From: Codonopsis lanceolata
Lineage: Eukaryota > Streptophyta > Magnoliopsida > Asterales > Campanulaceae
Assembly (NCBI GenBank): GCA_013146195.2
Contig: CM028377.1
Location: 35,345,632 to 35,409,631 of the forward strand
Reading direction: 5' to 3'
DNA length: 64,000 nucleotides
The notes beneath the pieces were generated by a model. It was not told where the DNA came from. It did not search any database and saw only the letters and a list, made by a program, of their open reading frames with translations. Shown here piece after piece: positions 18,707-31,192 of this stretch. Numbering within the stretch: the stretch's first letter is position 1; the number at the start of each line of letters is the position of its first letter. Position numbers and translations under genes: made by a program.

Positions 18707-19720
18707 GTGATTGATAAACGGGTTTCGACTTCTGATCTTGAGGATGTGCCGGTTGTGTGTGAATTTCCGGATGTCTTCTCTAAAGATTTTGGGATGCCAC
18801 CGGATAGGGAGATTGAGTTTTGTATCGAGTTGTTGCTGGGGACTACACCGATATCAAGGTGCCGTATAGGATGGCACCCATGGAGTTGAAGGAGTTCAAG
18901 GTTCGCCAGAGCTTCTTGACATTGGCTTTATCAAGCCAAGTGTATCGCCTTGGGGTGCGCCGGTATTGTTTGTTAGGAAGAAGGATGGAAGCCTTAGGTT
19001 GTGCATTGATTACCGGGAGTTGAACAAAGCGACGATCAAGAACAAGTATCCGTTGCCGCATATAGATAACTTGTTTGATTAGTTGCAAGGATCGGTGGTG
19101 TATTCTAAGCTTGATTTTAGGTCGGGTATCATCAGTTGAAGGTTAGAGCCGAGGATGTTCCGAAAACCGCTTTTTGTGCGAGGTATGGGCACTATGAGTT
19201 TATGGTGATGCCATTTGGGTTGACTAATGCGCCGGCAGTATTTATGGACTTGATGAATCGGGTGTTCCATAATTTTCTTGACTGTTTTGTGGTGGTCTTC
19301 ATAGATGACATTCTTGTGTATTCTAAGTCTCGGGATGAGCATGCACAACATTTGAGGATGGTCTTGTCGATTCTTCGGGAGAGGCAACTTTATGCTACAC
19401 CAAGTTTAGCAAGTGTGCTTTTTGGCTAGAGGAAGGTCTCATTTTTGGGACATGTTGTTTCTAGTACCGGATAGCGGTAGATCCTTCTAAGGTTGAAGCG
19501 GTTGATGAATTGGAGGAGACCGACTACAGCATAGTTATGGAAGGTTAGGAGTTTCTTGGGGTTAGCCGGGTATTATCGGAGGTTCATAGAGGGATTTTCA
19601 AAGATTGCTACACCAATGACGAATTTGACCCAAAAGAAGACATCGTTTGTTTGGAGCGATAAGTGTGAAGCAAGTTTTCAAGAATTGAAGAAGAAGTTGA
19701 CTACGGCACCAGTTTAAGCG
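18707..19720 (+). pseudogene. Reverse transcriptase of TE-4, multiple frameshifts
   Basis: Recognisable in pieces: pre-RT segment 18707-18889 ([10 protein letters not shown]), fingers in a second frame near 18930-19080 with a stop (TTGATTAG), palm at 19136-19429 with FGLTNAP and [10 protein letters not shown], then connection with further indels. At least five frameshifts relative to the nearly intact RT at 52000-54045. Non-functional. Confidence 0.88.
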
Positions 19721-20126
19721 TTGCGTAGCGGAGATGAGAACTTTGTGGTTTATAGCGATGCGTCGAAAGAGCGATTGGGTTGTGTTCTTATGCAGAATGG
19801 TAAGGTGATCGCTTATGCTTTGAGGAAGTTGTCTCCATATGAGCAGAATTACCCCACGCATGACCTTGTGTTGGCAGCGGTCATTTTTGCTTTGCATAAG
19901 TGGAAGCATTATTTGTATGGGTCGAAGTTTGAAATTTTAATGGATCACAAGAGTTTGAAATATTTGTTCTCATAGAAGGAGTTGAATATGAGACAAAGGA
20001 GATGGATGGAGAAGTTGAAAGACCATGACTGTACGATATTTTATCATCCGGGGAAGGCGAACGTGGTCGTCGACGCTTTGAGTAGGAAAGTTCATTTGTC
20101 GTGTTTGATGATTCGGGAAATGGAAG
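19721..20126 (+). pseudogene. RNase H of TE-4, Glu lost and stop codon
   Basis: YSDAS (first Asp) and DHKSLKYL (later Asp) are present. The catalytic Glu of DLELAA is Val, and TAG ends the frame at 19973-19975. Both defects are shared with TE-1. Confidence 0.87.
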
Positions 20127-21693
20127 ATGTTGGAGGATGTCCATGATTGTAGTCCTAGTGAGGTTAATCATGGAGTGTTGTTTGCTAGTGTCCGGGCTAT
20201 TCCAGTATTATTGGAAAGGATTAAAGAGACTCAAAGGAAGGATCCGGGGTTAGTAAAGATCATTGATGGTTTGAGTAAGAATGAGACGCCAGAGTTTGCA
20301 ATGAATCAAGAAGGGATTTTGACTTTCAAGGGAAGAGTTTGTGTACCTTCAATTGAGGATGTGAAGCGACTTGTGTTGGATGAAGCTCACAAGCCAAGAT
20401 ATACTATCCATCCGGGGAGTACGAAGATGTATAGGGATTTGAAGAAGCAGTTTTGGTGGAATGGCATGAAGCGCCAAATTGCGGATTATGTGTCGAGGTG
20501 TCTAACTTGTCAACAGGTGAAGGCGAAACATCAAAGGCCCGCGGGATTGTTGCAGCCGTTAGATATTCCGGAGTGGAAGTGGGAGCACGTTACGATGGAT
20601 TTTGTTTCGGGGTTTCCACGTACGCGTAGAGGGTTTGATGCCGTTTGGGTTGTTGTAGATCGGTTAACGAAGTCAGCTCATTTTATACCGATTGCGATGA
20701 CTTATTCCTTGAGTCAGTTGGCATCATTGTATGTGCAGGAGATTGTTAGACTGCATGGGGTTCCGGTTAGCATTGTTTCGGACAGGGATCCGAGATTTAC
20801 TTCGAGGTTTTGGCAGGCTTTGCAGGAAGCTATGGGGACTAAGTTGAATTTCAGTACATCTTTTCACCCTCAGACAGACGAACAGTCCGAGAGAATGATA
20901 CAAATACTTGAGGATATGTTACGGGCTTGTACGGTGGACTTTTAAGGGGAGTTGGGATTCACACCTTCCATTGGCGGAGTTTGCATACAACAACAGTTAC
21001 CAATCGAGTATTGGGATGGTACCGTATGAGGCACTTTACAGACGGAAGTGTAGATCTCCTATTTGTTAGGATGAAGTTGGAGAAGCAAAGCTATGGGGTT
21101 TGGAGATTGTGCAACAGTCAACCGAGAGTGTGAAGTTGATTCGGGATAGATTGCTTACGGCTTAGAGTCGACAGAAGAGTTATGCGGATAATCGGAGGAG
21201 AGATTTGGAATTCCAAGTTGGAGATTACGTGTTTCTTAAAGTATCGCCGAGAAGGGGTACTAAGAGATTTGGGAAGAAAGGAAAGCTATCACCGAGGTTC
21301 ATTGGACCTTTTGAGATTCTTGAGCGAGTTGGGAGTTTGGCTTATAGGGTGGCTTTACCGCCATCATTGTCGGACATTCATAATGTGTTTCACGTATCTA
21401 TGCTTCGGAAGTATCTGAAGGATGATTCACTTGTTCTTGTGTATATGGAGATTTCATTTCAGTCTGATTTGTCGTATGTTGAGCAACCGGTGAAGATTCT
21501 CGACACCAAGGAGCAAGTATTGAGGAACAAGAAAATTCCATTGGTTAAGGTTCTTCGGAGGAATCATGAGATCGAGGAAGCGACTTGGGAGACCGAGTTG
21601 GAGATGCGTGAGAAGTACCCTCATTTGTTGGAAGATCACGGTAAGAATTTAGGGGCTAAATTCCTTTTAGTAAGGGAGAATGTAAAACCCTAG
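20127..21693 (+). pseudogene. Integrase with C-terminal chromodomain, TE-4
   Basis: 20127-20945 holds the HHCC region ([11 protein letters not shown]...CLTCQQ) and the DDE core ([28 protein letters not shown]). A base insertion at 20939-20945 breaks the frame. The last part (21205-21693) has the SH3-like GPFEILERVGSLAYRVALP segment and the chromodomain-like end (VLRRNHEIEEATWETE). In Tekay elements this tail is thought to guide integration to heterochromatin. The reading frame enters the LTR before its stop. Confidence 0.88.
21669..21680 (+). other. Polypurine tract of TE-4
   Basis: AGTAAGGGAGAA directly before the LTR TG; weak but at the expected place. Confidence 0.6.
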
Positions 21694-22758
21694 TTTATTG
21701 CACGAGTTCATACATTCATAATCATCATTAGTATGTTAACTTAGCTCACTCATATGTTTAAAGTTGATGGCATGTTCATTGACATCGTTTGAGATGCTCG
21801 TTTGCACCATTCTTTCACGATATGCTTTGAAATTCGGGTTTGTGATTTATGTTGTAAACACATGGATTAATGTTAAAGACCATTCATAACATCATTAACG
21901 CGCTTTAGACGTTGGTTGAATGCTAGTTGCATCGACAATTTGGTTTCTAGTTTGATTCTAGAGTTAACCCTTCTCCGTTTGACCTTTTCGGTTGTTGTTC
22001 GGGAGTGATATTCTTGAGTTCTAGCCATCTTTGAGTGAGGGTTTGAACATGGATTGCTTTGGTTATGTTTTAGAAGTCTTTAAGGTTGAATTCTAGACCC
22101 TTTTTGGCTTAGGAGGACTCAAGGATGCATGCGGGAGGGTCCGAGGCCGAGCAAGGAGGCAAGTAAAAGTAGGAAGGAGGATGGCTGGACCATGCGCTCG
22201 CATGCTAGCATAGCATGCGGCCGCATCCTATGCTGTTCCAGATTACAGGAATTTTCTGAAGTCTCTTACATTTGCCTAACTAAACCCTACCCAAACACAA
22301 CCTAACCCACCCTAAACCACCCTAGTTCGTCCTACCTATCCACCATTGCATGCTCAACAAGTTGTGAGAGTTTTAAGTGCATGTAAACCACTTGGCAAGT
22401 AGAGACATCCACATGCACAAACATGCATTGCACACTTCCTCCCACCCCACTTCAGCCAAAGATTGACAAAATACCTCCACTAAACCCATCTATTCAGTCA
22501 TCCTCTCCAAAAAACGTGGCTGATCATTTCTCTAAGGTTAGAGAGGGTTTCTTGAAGGTTCTTGAGTGATCAACAATGGTGGCCAAAGCTTGAGGAGGCC
22601 ATTTCCAAAACCCAACCATAGAATTGAAGAGGAGGTCAAGGAGAACACATACCCACCTTTGCATGGTCGTTTTGTTCAACTTGTAGGGCTGATTTAAGGT
22701 GAGTTACAACATCTCTTCTTATTTATTTTAGCCTCATTGACCCTAGGGAAAACAATCT

Positions 22759-23094
22759 TGCTATTTGAGGTCAATGAGAGCACATAGGACATTGTAGAGA
22801 TGTCATGTTCTCGTATATGCTAAATGATGAATTTTTGGTTGGATGAATAGATTATGAACAGATTATAAACCATGATTATGATGTTATTTATGTGTAGTGA
22901 TGTATGATAAATTATTCTATCTTGCTCTTTGAGGTCAATGAGAGCACTTAGGACTTTGTAGAGATGCCATGTTCTTGTATATGCTAAATGATGAATTTTT
23001 GGTTGGATGAACAGACTATGAACAGTTTATAAACCATGATTATGATGTTATTCATGTATAGTGATGTATGATAAATCATTCTATCTTGTTTGTT
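22759..23094 (+). repeat. Tandem duplication of about 168 bp in TE-4 3' LTR
   Basis: Two adjacent copies beginning GAGGTCAATGAGAGCAC, at about 22759 and 22927, differing at only some ten positions. The 5' LTR has a single unit here, so the duplication arose after insertion. Confidence 0.8.
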
Positions 23095-23529
23095 TAAGTG
23101 TTGGGAGCATGTTTGATGAAATGGCTAGGCTTGTAGAGATGCCATGTTTCACTATATGCTAGATGATGAAATTTTGGTTGGATGAACATGTTGTAAATTA
23201 TGATTATGATGATATTCATGTGTAGAGATAAATGATGAATTATTCTATCTTGTTTGTTTAAGTGTTGGGAGCATGTTTGATGAAATGGTTAGGCTCATAT
23301 TTGATGAAATGACAAGAATGAATATATATGCCTAGTTTGTGTGACTTTGATTCTATGTTGACTAATTAATTGTTTGATTGGGGTTTATGGGTTTAATGAC
23401 CTTAGTAACCTATTTGTTTATGTTAGTATGGACATATGAGAGTATGGTGGCCATTGGCTTCTATATCCTAATTTTTGAAAGATTGATTATGACTCAACGG
23501 AGTTGACCATTGGGTTAGTATGACATTAA

Positions 23530-26500
23530 TGTCACGACCCGACCCGGATTCCAGTACAGAATCCCGAGGTCTTGCTGTTGGAACTACACAAGAGAGGACA
23601 AGCACTTGTTAAAACAAAGTGCAAGTGGAACATTCGAGCTAACAAGCTCTAGACACGAACAAGAAGCCGGACTAAAATACGGCTTTCAAAATTTCGAAGA
23701 TGTGGAAGCGTTGATGGACAAGCCCTCGAGCTTAAGAGCTCGAGACTGAAACAAATGAAACCAAGAGAGGCGTTGCCTCACGAGGTAAGAAAACGAAATT
23801 CGCGTGCCGCAACATTGCAGATGCAGAACTAACCATCGGCACTCCAGGCCGGCGTTCCATCAAAAATCAACCGGATATAACAATGACCCACGGCTAAAGC
23901 ATACCGGGGTATCAACAACAACAACTAGGATAACTAGAATAATGAAATCCCTGAAGCTACTACTGCCCGGGGTACAACTGACAGATTACTCTACTATGGA
24001 GTACTCGTGCCCGACTACAAATGTCGGCTATTGGAATAATACAACAATACTAGAACAATCTACCCGACTGCAAAGTTTATATAACTTTACAAAAGAAATA
24101 TCGTCCTCAACAAAATAAAAGGACACAAATAAAAATACTTAAATAAGCGGACTAGGCTCCGCTAGCAAAAGCTCGGGAGGAGATAACTGCACGGATATCA
24201 CGACCTCAACTCAACTATCGATATGTGGCTCTGCTACAGACGGGATCTACTCGGCGTCAATGCGGCAAGCGAACAACTGCACACTGGAAAGTAAAGTACG
24301 GAGTGAGTCATAAAGACTCAGTACGCTACTACAAACAACATATCATAAATGAAACATTGTTATAATAAAACATGTCATCGCATTGTTACGACTAAAACCC
24401 ACGAAGACATGTCGTATACTCAACACTTCTCAAGATAACCTCTCTTCTCATGTACTAAACCGTCCAAACGACTAGGATGGAATTCCTGATCATAAACAAA
24501 CCAAATAAGTCAGAAAACGTTTCACAAAGAATCAACATATATAAAGGAATGTATATCTATATATATATATACCCTTTATGTCATTCATGGAATTCTCAAG
24601 TATAAGTATGTATATCTACATATATACATATCAAGTCTCGCATTAATTCACAATCAATACAAACATGGTCATTTAGATTTCATATTTCAGGTAACACTTT
24701 GTTATCTCATAAGTGCTCATAGTCAGCCACATAAAGGTTTAAGAGAGAATATCGAATCAATGTCGCTGTGTTGCTCCTGTAATCATAAATATTAATCATA
24801 TCGTGCTAGTGATACTCGTGATCGGGTATCAAAGTACCGAGCTCTCTACTCGGGAAAATAGCACTAGCCAATGCGCTCTTTTGGTTACGACAAATGGGGC
24901 TACTTCCCCACTGTAGCTAGCAGTGGAGGGTGTGAATGAATCCGTGCGGCGATACATTGCAACCACGAATCCCATAATTCGTGAAGACAATGCATCGTCC
25001 CACCATCAACGTAAAAACTCAAGTAATGCCAGCTGGACTTATATGCAATGCACAAGTAGATGTTTACTTGCAAATTCTCAAGTAAATATAAAGATCTACT
25101 AAACTCATACGATTATACACATTGCTACAATAATCACAAAACCACAATAGGAGCTCATTGAGTCTCTAAAATCTCAAGTGTCAAGTTGTCCACTCTATTC
25201 AAGTCAAGGTCCAAAAGCTAGTAATCTAGTCAATGGATTCTAGGAGTTGTAGGGTCTCATTCTACGTTTTCATTTAAGGCATTTCTAGGTTCTCATTCCA
25301 TTTAGGAACCCTAGTTCACAAGTCACTAACTCAAGTACAAGTTGGTAGCCTAAGTTGATTTCAAGTTTGCAGTTCCACTTGTTAATGGAATACAATTTAA
25401 ATACAAGTCAGGAAATCAACACCAATAAAATCACCAAGTAATCAAAGGCAATATATGCTTCATGTGGCATACTCTCAAACGCATACAAGATACAAATCTC
25501 AACAAAGGTAGGAATCATGTATTTAGTCATAATTTAAATCAATCATAGAATTTCATATTCTAGTATACAACCAAGCGAAGTTATTTACTTAACCATTAAC
25601 CCATCATATATTCACCAAGACTACTTTGTTAGTCTAGGGTACTTAATCAACAATGGCATACGCCTTACAATATTTCTAGAATGATAAATCAGTTTATAGT
25701 CTCAACTCATTAAAGTTCATGTTAATTCATAAACTCATCCCATCATATTCACGTGAATAGAATCGTTTATTAGATACAAATTCACTATGCTCTAAGAGCA
25801 TCTAAAGGGTCTCTACGTCGAAATTGAGGATACACTCTATAATATCCCTGAATGGTAATCCATTCTTCAAACCAAATCAATCCTTCTCTACTCGATGTTC
25901 ATGCACCGAAAGATGCTCATTCTAACAGTTGGAATTCCAACTTAGGAATAACTCATTCTACGCAGCCATTTTGTAAAATTGACCAATAACTCATCATAAC
26001 TCTAAATTTCATGAATCTTACATATTCTGAAACTAGGCTCTTCAAAGTATAACTTAGCCTTTTAAATCACTTCTTTCGGAATTATATTAATCCAAATATA
26101 GTCACTTCAATTTCATGATAACAATCTGATTTGCTGCTATTACACATTCTGCCCAGTCAACTTGTAAATTCAACCATTAATTACTCACTACTCCAAATTT
26201 CATGAATTTTATATATTCAGAAACTAGACTCTGGGACTATAATTTAGCATTTTAAAGTACTCTATTTGGACTTGTATTCTTCATAATACAGCCACCTCAA
26301 ATTCATGGTAAAAATCTGTTTCCCCTGCTACAGTCACAATGTTGCAGCAATGTTTCGTGACTCATGAAAAATACTTCCTTAACTCGAAAATTAATAAAAC
26401 TTTAAAGGGGGTTACCTAACATGTATATGTATAACATATCCAAGAATCAGAAAATTATCACTGACGGAATTGCTACAGTATTTTTCGGAAAAATGCCCAA

Positions 26501-28382
26501 AACATGGACTGCACCTATTTCAAAATATGTTTTCTTTTTCTTTGCTTCCTAAATTCTCAAACAACTTAATTTTGTTAACTAACAATATTTTCATGCTAGC
26601 ATCACCCAAGGACTTCAATTGGAGTCCTAAACCCAATCAATACACAAAATCACCAATTCCGGTCTCACCCGACCAAATCTCGAAATCTCCCAATTGAGAC
26701 CCGACGAACCCAAAAAGTCGTAGGAATTTATCCTAAGGCTCAAAACAACACTTTTAAATTTTAATTAACTCCATTGAGTCAAAATACAATTTTCCAAATT
26801 CTAGGGCAATGTATAATTTCGGGATTTATTTCCTTTTGGGTTTCTAAACCCAATAACAAACAAATTTCAATTCCTAATTACTTCAATAAACACAATAAAC
26901 ACAACAATTCAACCTCTAATGTTTAACAACCCCAAACCCCACATGTTTACAAATTAAAACCCATCACAAACTCATCATCTAGACATGTATTAACTTAATA
27001 ATTCATGGGGAACAAGTCTCTAAGACCCTAGCATCAATTTGAGCTAGAAAGAGAAAGTAGGGGGTTTAGTCAAGTACCTATTTTGGCCGATAAAGATGAA
27101 AGAAACCGAAAACAAACCAAAAAAAAAAAAACCGAAAACAAACCAAGGAGAAACGATCTCCTCGATGAGATCTTTCCAACGGTGGTCTCCGATCGCGATT
27201 CCGTTGGGCGAATCGTCGGGAAACAAAAACACCCACAACACACCTACTGGCGGTGTTTCTCCATCTTTTGGCTGAAAATGGAGGATGAGAGAGATGATGA
27301 ATGAGTGGAGAAGAGTTTTGGGGTCTCAAATACTCCCACTATAGTCCACAAGAGAGTAGCACAAGTGAAAACCGAGTTGGTCGAAAAAGACGACACACGG
27401 CGTCTCGCAGAGGAAAGAACTCAAAGACTCCTTCTGTTGTTTGATGTTTTTTTTATTAAATGAGGTGAATCCACTTCAGCCACTAATTATCTCTTTCGGT
27501 CAAACATGGGTCAACAATTGTATTACTACTAAACTTAATTATTATTTTAAAGTAAAACAATTATTGACTAGTCAAACGTATAACATTCAATTGACTTAAT
27601 TATTAATCATCTCCAATTTGACTGTTTAAAGTCAATAACAATACCACATAAATATTTCTAACACGTATGGACTAATATATTATTCCATCAATCAATATTT
27701 TAACTATCATACGAATTAACCCTGAAGGGTCAATTAAAATATTCAAAACACTTTGGGGTCACAACCGCTAATAATTTATTTACCCCTAGACGTCAAATAA
27801 TAATTTCTTATTATTATATCTAAATTTGAATAATGGTATAATCATCCCCTAAATAAATTACAAACCTCAAAGGAGTCAGTTACACTACTCCATAATTTTT
27901 GGGTACAAAGTAAGCCTCCAACACGTACAACACTCCTACAGAGTCGAAATTAAAAACGGATAAATATTATATAACAAATCGGGTTCGGAAGTCAAAACTT
28001 CGAACTCACAAATGGTGGATTATGGCTGAATATCAAGTAAGGGATGTAAATGGGCTCAAAGCCTAATGGGCCAAAAGTGACCACAGCCCAAATGCTATCC
28101 AATAATTTTAGTCAACTTCAAAAACGAGCCTAGGGTGCTCTATAAGCCTGAAAATTACAAATAAGGTATGGTTAGAAAGATCTCGAAGTCCATCTTCTAA
28201 TGCACCAAATGGATCTCGATTCTGAGTCGTCTACACAAAACTGTGGCTGTTAAACTACAGGTTGTATCTAGCATGCGTGAATACGCGACCCAAACTGAAA
28301 ACTGATCTCAAGCGTGTGCAATACTACACAAAATTCAACCCAAAACCATTCCAAGTTAATCATAAGGAATCGGGGTCTTACA
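23530..28382 (-). mobile_element. TE-5: solo LTR of a Tekay-type element, 4853 bp
   Basis: Ends TGTCACGACC...GTCTTACA with 5-bp duplication ATTAA (23525-23529 and 28383-28387). On the minus strand it starts TGTAAGACCCC and ends GGGTCGTGACA, the same borders as other Tekay LTRs here. No gag, pol or primer site is inside, only one LTR. It contains the two stem-loops at 24908-24926 and 24964-24983. The open stretches inside (for example 23804-24118 and 27044-27329) have no recognisable protein. It lacks the CTTGCG palindromes. It formed by LTR-LTR recombination. Confidence 0.85.
24908..24983 (-). promoter_or_regulatory. Two conserved stem-loops in TE-5
   Basis: CCACTG-TAGCTAG-CAGTGG (24908-24926) and CACGAAT-CCCATA-ATTCGTG (24964-24983), both perfect stems. 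Confidence 0.75.
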
Positions 28383-29862
28383 ATTAAGGAGTGATATGCC
28401 TAAGTCTTACGAATTTTGGGGTAGTATTAATGGAGGTTAAGCCTCCAAGCATTTTAAGGTGTACGATGAACACTTGGTGATTAGAGTCTTAATATTGTCA
28501 CTAAGGTGATTATATGCTAGTTGTGAATTTAAATGCATGACTAGATGATTGTAGAGTACATGCCTACTTATTTGACCATATGATAATGTATTATGTGTGC
28601 TTGAAGTTTGAGTCCAGCTGGAGTCGGTTTGTTGAGTCTTTGGCGGCACGATGTATCATCTTCACGAATTGTGCGATTCGTGATTTTGATGGATCGCCGT
28701 GCTGGGTTGCACACACCCCTCTATCGATGGCTACGGCAGGGAAGTAGTTGATCTTAGTTGTAGTATGGAAACATGACTTTGATAACTACGGAACTCGAGC
28801 TGGGATTGTCTCGGGGACGTCGATATCCACAAAAAGGATATCGAGGACACATAAAGGTTTTGCACGTGTTTTTGCAGGAGCGACACGGCGGAAAAATGGT
28901 AACGATATCATATCCCTTTTTATATGAATTGAATCACGAGTGCTTATATGTGAATAACGTGCTACGTGAATATGATATGATATGAAATGATGGTTGAATG
29001 ATTTAATGAAATGTTATACTTGTTGATAACATGATATTCAAGATTGTTAAGTATGAGTACCTTGACATGATTATTTATGAAATGTATATTATGCCAATAG
29101 CATGAATTATTATTGTTGAGCATGATGCCATGACAGGAAGTTATGTTAGTAACTTTCTAAGTCTTTATGAATTACTCCTATTTGTTTTGATTGTTTTCCC
29201 TAGATCCGAGCCGAGCGAGCGGTTCGAAATGATTATCGAGTTGCGTTGGTGAAGCTTTTGACGAGGTTGCTACCTTGTAATTTTAGTATCTTTTCTTTTG
29301 GCAAGGACGATGGGAACATAAAGTCATATAAACTTTATGAGGGGTAGCAAGACTTTATGTGTTTGATTATTAGTACTTATGTTAATTAATACTTAATCTT
29401 TTGGGAGCCGGCATGTGTTAGTCGTGCCTCATGTAATTATGATGATCATGCTTTAGTTGTTTTAACCATATATTGGTTAGTTGATTATGTTTGATATCCG
29501 GCATGTTTTTAGCCGTTAAGCATGTTAGACTAGAGTTGTAGACTTAGTTTAATGTTGGGTCCCGGCCGTAGCGTTGTCGATGACTTGGTATATAACTGCT
29601 ATAAAATGTTATACGTGCCTAATGTTGCGTCACGTGATTTTAATTTTTGAACCAAGAGATTCATTATCTCTAAGGTTGTGTTAGTTTGAGCTTGTTAGCT
29701 CGGGTGCCACCGTTTAATTATATTACGCTTCCGCATGTGATAAAGTTATTGGCGTATTGGCTTTATGACCTTACCCACTATTTGCTATTTGTTTTTGTTA
29801 TGTGCCTTTTTATGCGGCACGACCTCGGGGTCTCGTCTTGGGATCCGGGTCGGGTCACCACA

Positions 29863-30312
29863 AGGCGTTGTGATAGTCGCATTAATCGCCTCGAGAGAAA
29901 TAGGGTCAGAAAGGTGGCGGCTGTAGTCGTCGGCACCACTCGCAAAGTTGGAAGTGCCATAATAACCATTAATGTCTTGCGATGTAAAACTAACGTCTAT
30001 ACCCTTAAAACTAACAGTCTCTAAAACACTACCGTCTATGCCAATTTGCCTGTTGGCATGAAATTCATGGACGATAGCCACGATGGCCGCGCCCGGAGAA
30101 GCAATAAGAGTAGCCCACCTACGGTTTTGAAAGTTATCGTGGAGGCAAAAGTCTCGAGCCTTAAATCCCCTTTCAGGGATTATGGTCTTGGAGAGCTTCT
30201 TAGAGTAGCTCTCCGACGCCTCAAAGGAAATGAAGCGGTGGACATCATAATCTTGCTCCTCCTCTTCAGAGCGGGATGTGGACGGGCCAGTGTATCGACG
30301 ATTGGGGGCCAT
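29863..30312 (-). pseudogene. Athila accessory protein of TE-6, truncated
   Basis: N-terminal 150 residues of the same family as 3626-4714: similar opening, FISFEASE, VHEFHANRQIGIDG and YGTSNFASGADDYS. It is cut at the LTR edge of TE-4. The frame appears to run on into the LTR, but that part is not Athila protein. Confidence 0.87.
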
Positions 30313-30671
30313 TTAATTTAAGCACAAAAAAATTAAAAATCTACTCTCTTCTAAAAGTAAAATTTATCACAACCCAACTAATAAAGCATGCAAAAATTAA
30401 TTTTTACGTAAAATAAATCTAACACCCTAACATGCAGATAATTTGGTACGTCAAAAATTGAAATGGAGGTCACCTTCTTCAAGTTTTGATGGAGTGAGAT
30501 GAGGGTGAATGGAGGGATGAAGCTTGAAGAGGAGAGCACCTAGGCTTGGATCTTGACCGAAATGTTGAAGAGCTTCGTCGGATTTAGGAGAGGGAGAGAG
30601 ATCTGCTGCTGCTTTGCTTGAGAGAGAGAGGAGTGAATTTTTCGAAGTGGTCTAGAAACTGCCCGACTTTT

Positions 30672-30834
30672 GCTTATAAAGGGGACCTTGCGGCCGCAAG
30701 GTCCTTAGGGCTTGTGTCCGCAAGGTCGGCAGTCACGTAATGGCACGAATTCTGTTGGATGTCTGACGGTCACACTTCGGGCATTTATTAAGGCCTTGCG
30801 GCCGCAAGGTGATTAGGCGTTGCATCTGCAAGGT
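30672..30834 (-). promoter_or_regulatory. Palindrome pairs and TATA box upstream of TE-6 accessory gene
   Basis: Palindromes at 30817-30834 (degenerate), 30793-30810 (GCCTTGCGGCCGCAAGGT), 30709-30726 (degenerate) and 30685-30702 (ACCTTGCGGCCGCAAGGT). The pairs are 24 bp apart. TTTATAAGC on the minus strand (30680-30672) follows 4 bp later, then a CT-rich leader (30640-30590). The design equals that at 2985-3171 and resembles the LTR promoter. Confidence 0.6.
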
Positions 30835-31012
30835 CTCCAGAACGTTTCATGCATTTTCTGTTTCCAGCCTTTTTGGCAGTTTTGCAGTTTGGTCCTTCTG
30901 TTATGTTCTGTTACGTTCCGTTAGGTCCGTTTCTTTCCTGCACTCTAGAAATTCTACACAAACTCTAAACTAAAATATTATCAACATATAAATACAACAC
31001 TACGATGCTTTT

Positions 31013-31030
31013 CTCCCCCAAACTTGAGTT
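31013..31030 (-). other. Internal polypurine-like tract of TE-6
   Basis: Minus strand CAAGTTTGGGGGAGAA, matching the tract at 2801-2817 of TE-2. Confidence 0.45.
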
Positions 31031-31119
31031 TTGGCATATTTAATTTTAAATTAAATGTGCAAAATTAAATAAGACGGAGAATATCATATTTAAATTATAC
31101 TATGAAAGAAAATAAAATT

Positions 31120-31192
31120 TATCTTAGTGGGTTGCCTCCCACCTAGCGCACTTGTTTAACGTCTTTGGCTCTACCCAACTGCAAACCTAATC
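31120..31192 (-). promoter_or_regulatory. Conserved post-pol block of TE-6
   Basis: Minus-strand counterpart of 2642-2715 (pol stop, GTTTGCAGTTGGGTAGAGCC, GGGAGGCAACCCACT). Here the stem GTGGG/CCCAC is intact. Confidence 0.5.

Larger units (their letters stand above)
13538..29862 (+). mobile_element. TE-4: Tekay-type chromovirus with both LTRs
   Basis: 5' LTR 13538-16887, primer site 16890-16901, decayed gag-PR-RT-RH-IN-chromodomain 17005-21693, 3' LTR 21681-29862 (with TE-5 inside). LTRs start TGTAAAACC and end CCACA. The left flank is TGGAT (copia gag); the right flank is AGGCG (Athila accessory gene). The expected 5-bp duplication is absent and neither target continues on the other side, so this is probably a recombinant of two insertions. 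Confidence 0.92.
21681..29862 (+). repeat. 3' LTR of TE-4, split by solo LTR TE-5
   Basis: Starts TGTAAAACCC and ends GGGTCACCACA. Net length without TE-5 and its duplication is about 3324 bp. It contains a palindrome pair (22189-22229), an expanded tandem repeat (22759-23094) and the stem-loop block (28663-28739). Confidence 0.9.

Noticed and set aside
23804..24118. Possible gene inside TE-5
   Set aside because: No recognisable protein. It lies within an LTR bounded by a target duplication.
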